IMG/VR virus record: IMGVR_UViG_3300025057_000052
Location: 1-21,466 of that record
DNA from: a virus
DNA: 21,466 nucleotides
Strand: one strand, 5' to 3'
Part shown: in pieces, positions 19,991 to 21,466 of the stretch
Layout of the letters: every line of letters begins with the position of its first letter
How positions within the stretch are numbered: the stretch's first letter is position 1
Made by a program: the position numbers and the translations under genes
Notes under the pieces: generated by a model
Databases searched by the model: none
Told to the model about the DNA's origin: nothing
The model's input: only the letters and a program-made list of their open reading frames with translations

Positions 19991-20252
19991 GTATAGCCTT
20001 ACTTTTTTCTATCTTTTCAAGTAATGTGTTTATGTCATCGTAGCTAACACAAGAGTAGTGTGAGGTATATATCTCTGTTCCACCCTCTACTGGGTGCATA
20101 AATTCAATGTGGTCTATGAAGATACATCTTTCTTCCATTCTACCTAAACCTTCGTCTAATTGCCCTAAATCAAGTTCAAACTCTATCTTCTCTCCATCCT
20201 CATTCTCACCCTCGAAGTGTTCGACCATATAAACCCTTGTCTTAATGTACAT
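19974..20252 (-). CDS. Small acidic hypothetical protein
   Basis: A 92-residue minus-strand protein, strongly acidic (HFEGENEDGEKIEFELDLGQ; EEKIEKSK near the end reverses the charge). It looks beta-rich in the first half with a final helix (DDINTLLEKIEKSKAILVKF). The start at 20252 lies 21 bases after the first base of a late-type promoter motif, the same distance as for the terminase gene, which supports both the gene and the motif. No family is recognised. Such acidic proteins are sometimes DNA mimics or inhibitors; no evidence beyond charge. Confidence 0.65.
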   Translation of the reverse strand: MYIKTRVYMVEHFEGENEDGEKIEFELDLGQLDEGLGRMEERCIFIDHIEFMHPVEGGTEIYTSHYSCVSYDDINTLLEKIEKSKAILVKFN

Positions 20253-20255
20253 AAT

Positions 20256-20273
20256 CCTTTATTATAAAGACAC
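20256..20273 (-). promoter_or_regulatory. Late-type promoter motif before the acidic minus-strand gene
   Basis: On the minus strand GTGTCTTTATAATAAAGG, then ATT and ATG. Its first 16 bases are identical to the copy before the terminase genes. It is divergent from the host-type promoter at 20298-20327, only 25 bases away. Confidence 0.6.
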
Positions 20274-20297
20274 ATAAAAAATATTTTAGGAAAGTGA

Positions 20298-20327
20298 TTG
20301 ACATTTTGTAAATCTGTATTATATTTG
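20298..20327 (+). promoter_or_regulatory. Host-type promoter of the structured RNA
   Basis: TTG (20298-20300), exactly 19 bases, then TATATTTG (20320-20327). Transcription is expected at about 20333, where the structured region begins and no gene follows for 420 bases. Confidence 0.8.
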
Positions 20328-20332
20328 CCGTT

Positions 20333-20640
20333 CTGGGAAACGACACATAATTAAAAACCACTACGCTTAGGTGGTTGCGAGTAGTTCCATTGGGGGTCTA
20401 CTCAAAGCGAGGTTCGCAGCATAAGGGATGGCGTTCGGTAGTCGGATGGTAGTCGCACCGACAGAGAAGTACACGAAGGTAACTCGTGAGGGATGCACCG
20501 AACAAATGCGACAGCACAGGTCTTGGATGCCCTACATTTTCCGCTGTGCGGGTGTCGACAACGCTGAGAACTCATTGCTCAAGCAATTAACATCCCCCTA
20601 CATTTAGGGGGGATAAAACTCTGCCTCGAATCTATTACTA
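20333..20640 (+). ncRNA. Large structured non-coding RNA
   Basis: About 300 bases without any coding frame, more G+C-rich than the surroundings, starting behind a near-perfect promoter. Stems read directly from the sequence are AACCAC/GTGGTT (20356-20376); GAGTAG/CTACTC (20379-20403); a multi-branch unit closed by GTTCGGT (20433-20439) with ACCGAAC (20497-20503) that holds hairpins GTCGG/CCGAC (20441-20462) and CACGA/TCGTG (20472-20488); CGACAGCACAG (20509-20519) with CTGTGC-GGG-TGTCG (20544-20557); ATTGC/GCAAT with a TCAA loop (20574-20587); and ATCCCCC/GGGGGAT (20592-20614). I cannot match it to a named family: it lacks the ends and tag frame of a tmRNA, and I see no clear RNase P or intron core. 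The 3' end is not set; the last C/G hairpin lacks a T-run. Confidence 0.75.
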
Positions 20641-20644
20641 AGCA

Positions 20645-20690
20645 ATTTGTTGTTCAATCATCTCAACTGTTCAGCGACAATGAACAATCT
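20645..20690 (+). promoter_or_regulatory. Mutually exclusive hairpins downstream of the structured RNA
   Basis: TTGTTCA (near 20650) and TGTTCA (near 20669) can each pair with the same TGAACAA (about 20680-20687), so two alternative stems compete. This could be an antiterminator-like switch or a simple repeat artefact. Confidence 0.35.
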
Positions 20691-20711
20691 ATTTATAATC
20701 GTTCTAAATAA
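20689..20711. promoter_or_regulatory. Fifth, isolated copy of the 23-base palindrome
   Basis: TATTTA at the left and TTCTAAATAA at the right match the array at 9873-10067, with the centre less symmetric. It sits 28 bases ahead of the late-type promoter motif of the next gene, a natural place for an operator. Confidence 0.5.
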
Positions 20712-20738
20712 GACACAGAATCTATTTTCGATAGATAT

Positions 20739-20754
20739 GTGTCTTTAATATAAA
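20739..20754 (+). promoter_or_regulatory. Late-type promoter motif before the virion gene
   Basis: GTGTCTTTAATATAAA directly abuts the ATG at 20755, the same layout as the copy at 13894. ATCTAT/ATAGAT (20720-20736) forms a small stem just upstream, and ATCTATTTT lies ten bases ahead of the motif. Confidence 0.55.
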
Positions 20755-21466
20755 ATGGCTATTACAATACATCAGCAGCCGAGTAGTACATTAGCAATAC
20801 CAGTAAATAATCCAATAGAGTATTTAGTAAGTTCTACCAATACATCAGAAGAGAACTTTAAGTTATCTTGTAAGATAGTTGTAGGAACTTCAGAAGTTAA
20901 AGAGTTAAAGTACGATGTTATACCGAGTACAGCGTATGTGATAGCAGAGATACAGAGATTAATAGAGGGTTACACAAGCAATGCTGAAACAAGCCTATTC
21001 ACATCAACTGGAAAGGTGAGTTGCGAAACCGATCAAAAGGTTTCAGTAAGGGCTGTATTTCAAGAGTGGTATTCAAACCCGTCAAGTGGAGACCCATCAT
21101 ACCAAGGAAGTCAATCTTCAGGAACTGCATTCTACATCTACAATGGTGCATTCAAGTACAGGGAGTGGCAGAACAATGAGTGGCAGAATTACACGATAGA
21201 TGGAGACCCATCAGTAGACCAATATGAAAAAATACTAACAGCATTTTCAAATAGCAGAGATAATTACATTACATCCCTAAGTGGATATTATGGAATCACA
21301 AACTTGTCTGCTGCCGATAAATTCAAGAAGATAACACCCACTCAAGTAACAAGATTAGCTTGGCAATGTAGAGATATAAGCAATAGCAAGGGATTCTATG
21401 TATATTTTAATTTCTATGATGAAAACTTCAATGTTCTAAGCCCAAGTGAAACCGCAGGGATAGACC
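20755..21466 (+). CDS. Probable virion (tail or fibre) protein, 3' end outside window
   Basis: An open frame of 237 codons running off the right edge. It begins MAITIHQQPSSTLAIPVNNP and is rich in Ser, Thr, Tyr, Asn and short beta-like strands (FYIYNGAFKYREWQNNEWQN, GFYVYFNFYDENFNVL), with no cysteine cluster or enzyme motif. The N-terminal pattern (hydrophobic-Pro-rich start, I-x-Y-x-V-S-S-T-N-T) is like that of baseplate, tail-associated or fibre proteins seen in phages of Bacteroidota. It has its own late-type promoter motif and a preceding palindrome, which supports a late structural role. The call is from composition and position only. Confidence 0.6.
   Translation, partial: MAITIHQQPSSTLAIPVNNPIEYLVSSTNTSEENFKLSCKIVVGTSEVKELKYDVIPSTAYVIAEIQRLIEGYTSNAETSLFTSTGKVSCETDQKVSVRAVFQEWYSNPSSGDPSYQGSQSSGTAFYIYNGAFKYREWQNNEWQNYTIDGDPSVDQYEKILTAFSNSRDNYITSLSGYYGITNLSAADKFKKITPTQVTRLAWQCRDISNSKGFYVYFNFYDENFNVLSPSETAGID

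Noticed and set aside
19974-20024. Plus-strand open frame 19830-20024
   Set aside because: It lies opposite two minus-strand genes and their promoter and is mostly the reverse of a membrane-protein gene.
20333-20640. tmRNA, tRNA cluster, RNase P RNA or self-splicing intron
   Set aside because: No T-loop consensus (GGTTCGAnnC) with a matching acceptor stem, no tag frame, no evident RNase P conserved blocks and no domain V-like hairpin were found; the RNA is left unassigned.

Overview
The window is part of the genome of a tailed double-stranded DNA phage (or prophage) that infects a member of the Bacteroidota. The host assignment rests on promoters of the Bacteroidota type (TTG or TTTG, about 19 bases, TAnnTTTG), A-rich start contexts with few Shine-Dalgarno sequences, and the gene families present. 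The phage assignment rests on a large terminase, holin, two peptidoglycan hydrolases, a spanin and a Mom-like DNA modifier. No tRNA, integrase, DNA polymerase, portal or capsid gene is visible. The first and last genes are cut by the window edges.

Layout. (1) Bases 1-4366 hold lysis genes: holin, secreted transglycosylase and a one-piece spanin, then a metallophosphoesterase and a membrane protein. A Mom-like gene follows in a symmetric nest of hairpins and inverted repeats, then a second membrane protein plus amidase pair. (2) Bases 4379-9747 are a tightly coupled early/replication operon, mostly joined by ATGA overlaps: a DUF3310 protein, small unknowns, an ssDNA-binding-like protein, a RecA/DnaB-like ATPase, a PAPS-reductase-like enzyme, a protein with a DnaA domain IV, and a Myb-like protein. 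(3) Bases 9749-10130 hold stacked terminators and four 23-base palindromes, a candidate origin or operator array. (4) Bases 10130-12462 are a visibly more A+T-rich island: amidoligase-like protein, class II glutamine amidotransferase and a ribbon-helix-helix protein. (5) Bases 12463-13478 are non-coding, with terminators, repeats and structured segments, followed by two minus-strand genes, one with an AP2-like domain. (6) Bases 13894-19696 are a late or packaging cluster: an unknown protein, an ECF-like sigma factor, a glycosyltransferase, a methyltransferase, both terminase subunits and a gene with a probable -1 frameshift. (7) Bases 19700-20754 hold two small minus-strand genes and a strongly structured non-coding RNA with its own host-type promoter. 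(8) From 20755 a probable virion protein runs off the window.

How it fits together. Host-type promoters drive early or accessory units. A different motif, GTGTCTTTATAATAAA, recurs five times, four of them 15-21 bases before a start codon; the regulated units include the terminase operon, a structural gene and the operon that contains the sigma factor. The simplest model is that the phage sigma factor reads this motif as a late promoter and so amplifies itself. The Mom-like enzyme, methyltransferase, PAPS-reductase-like enzyme and amidoligase/amidotransferase pair form a large accessory set that could modify DNA, metabolites or the cell surface. All functions are inferred from the sequence by eye; no database search was run.
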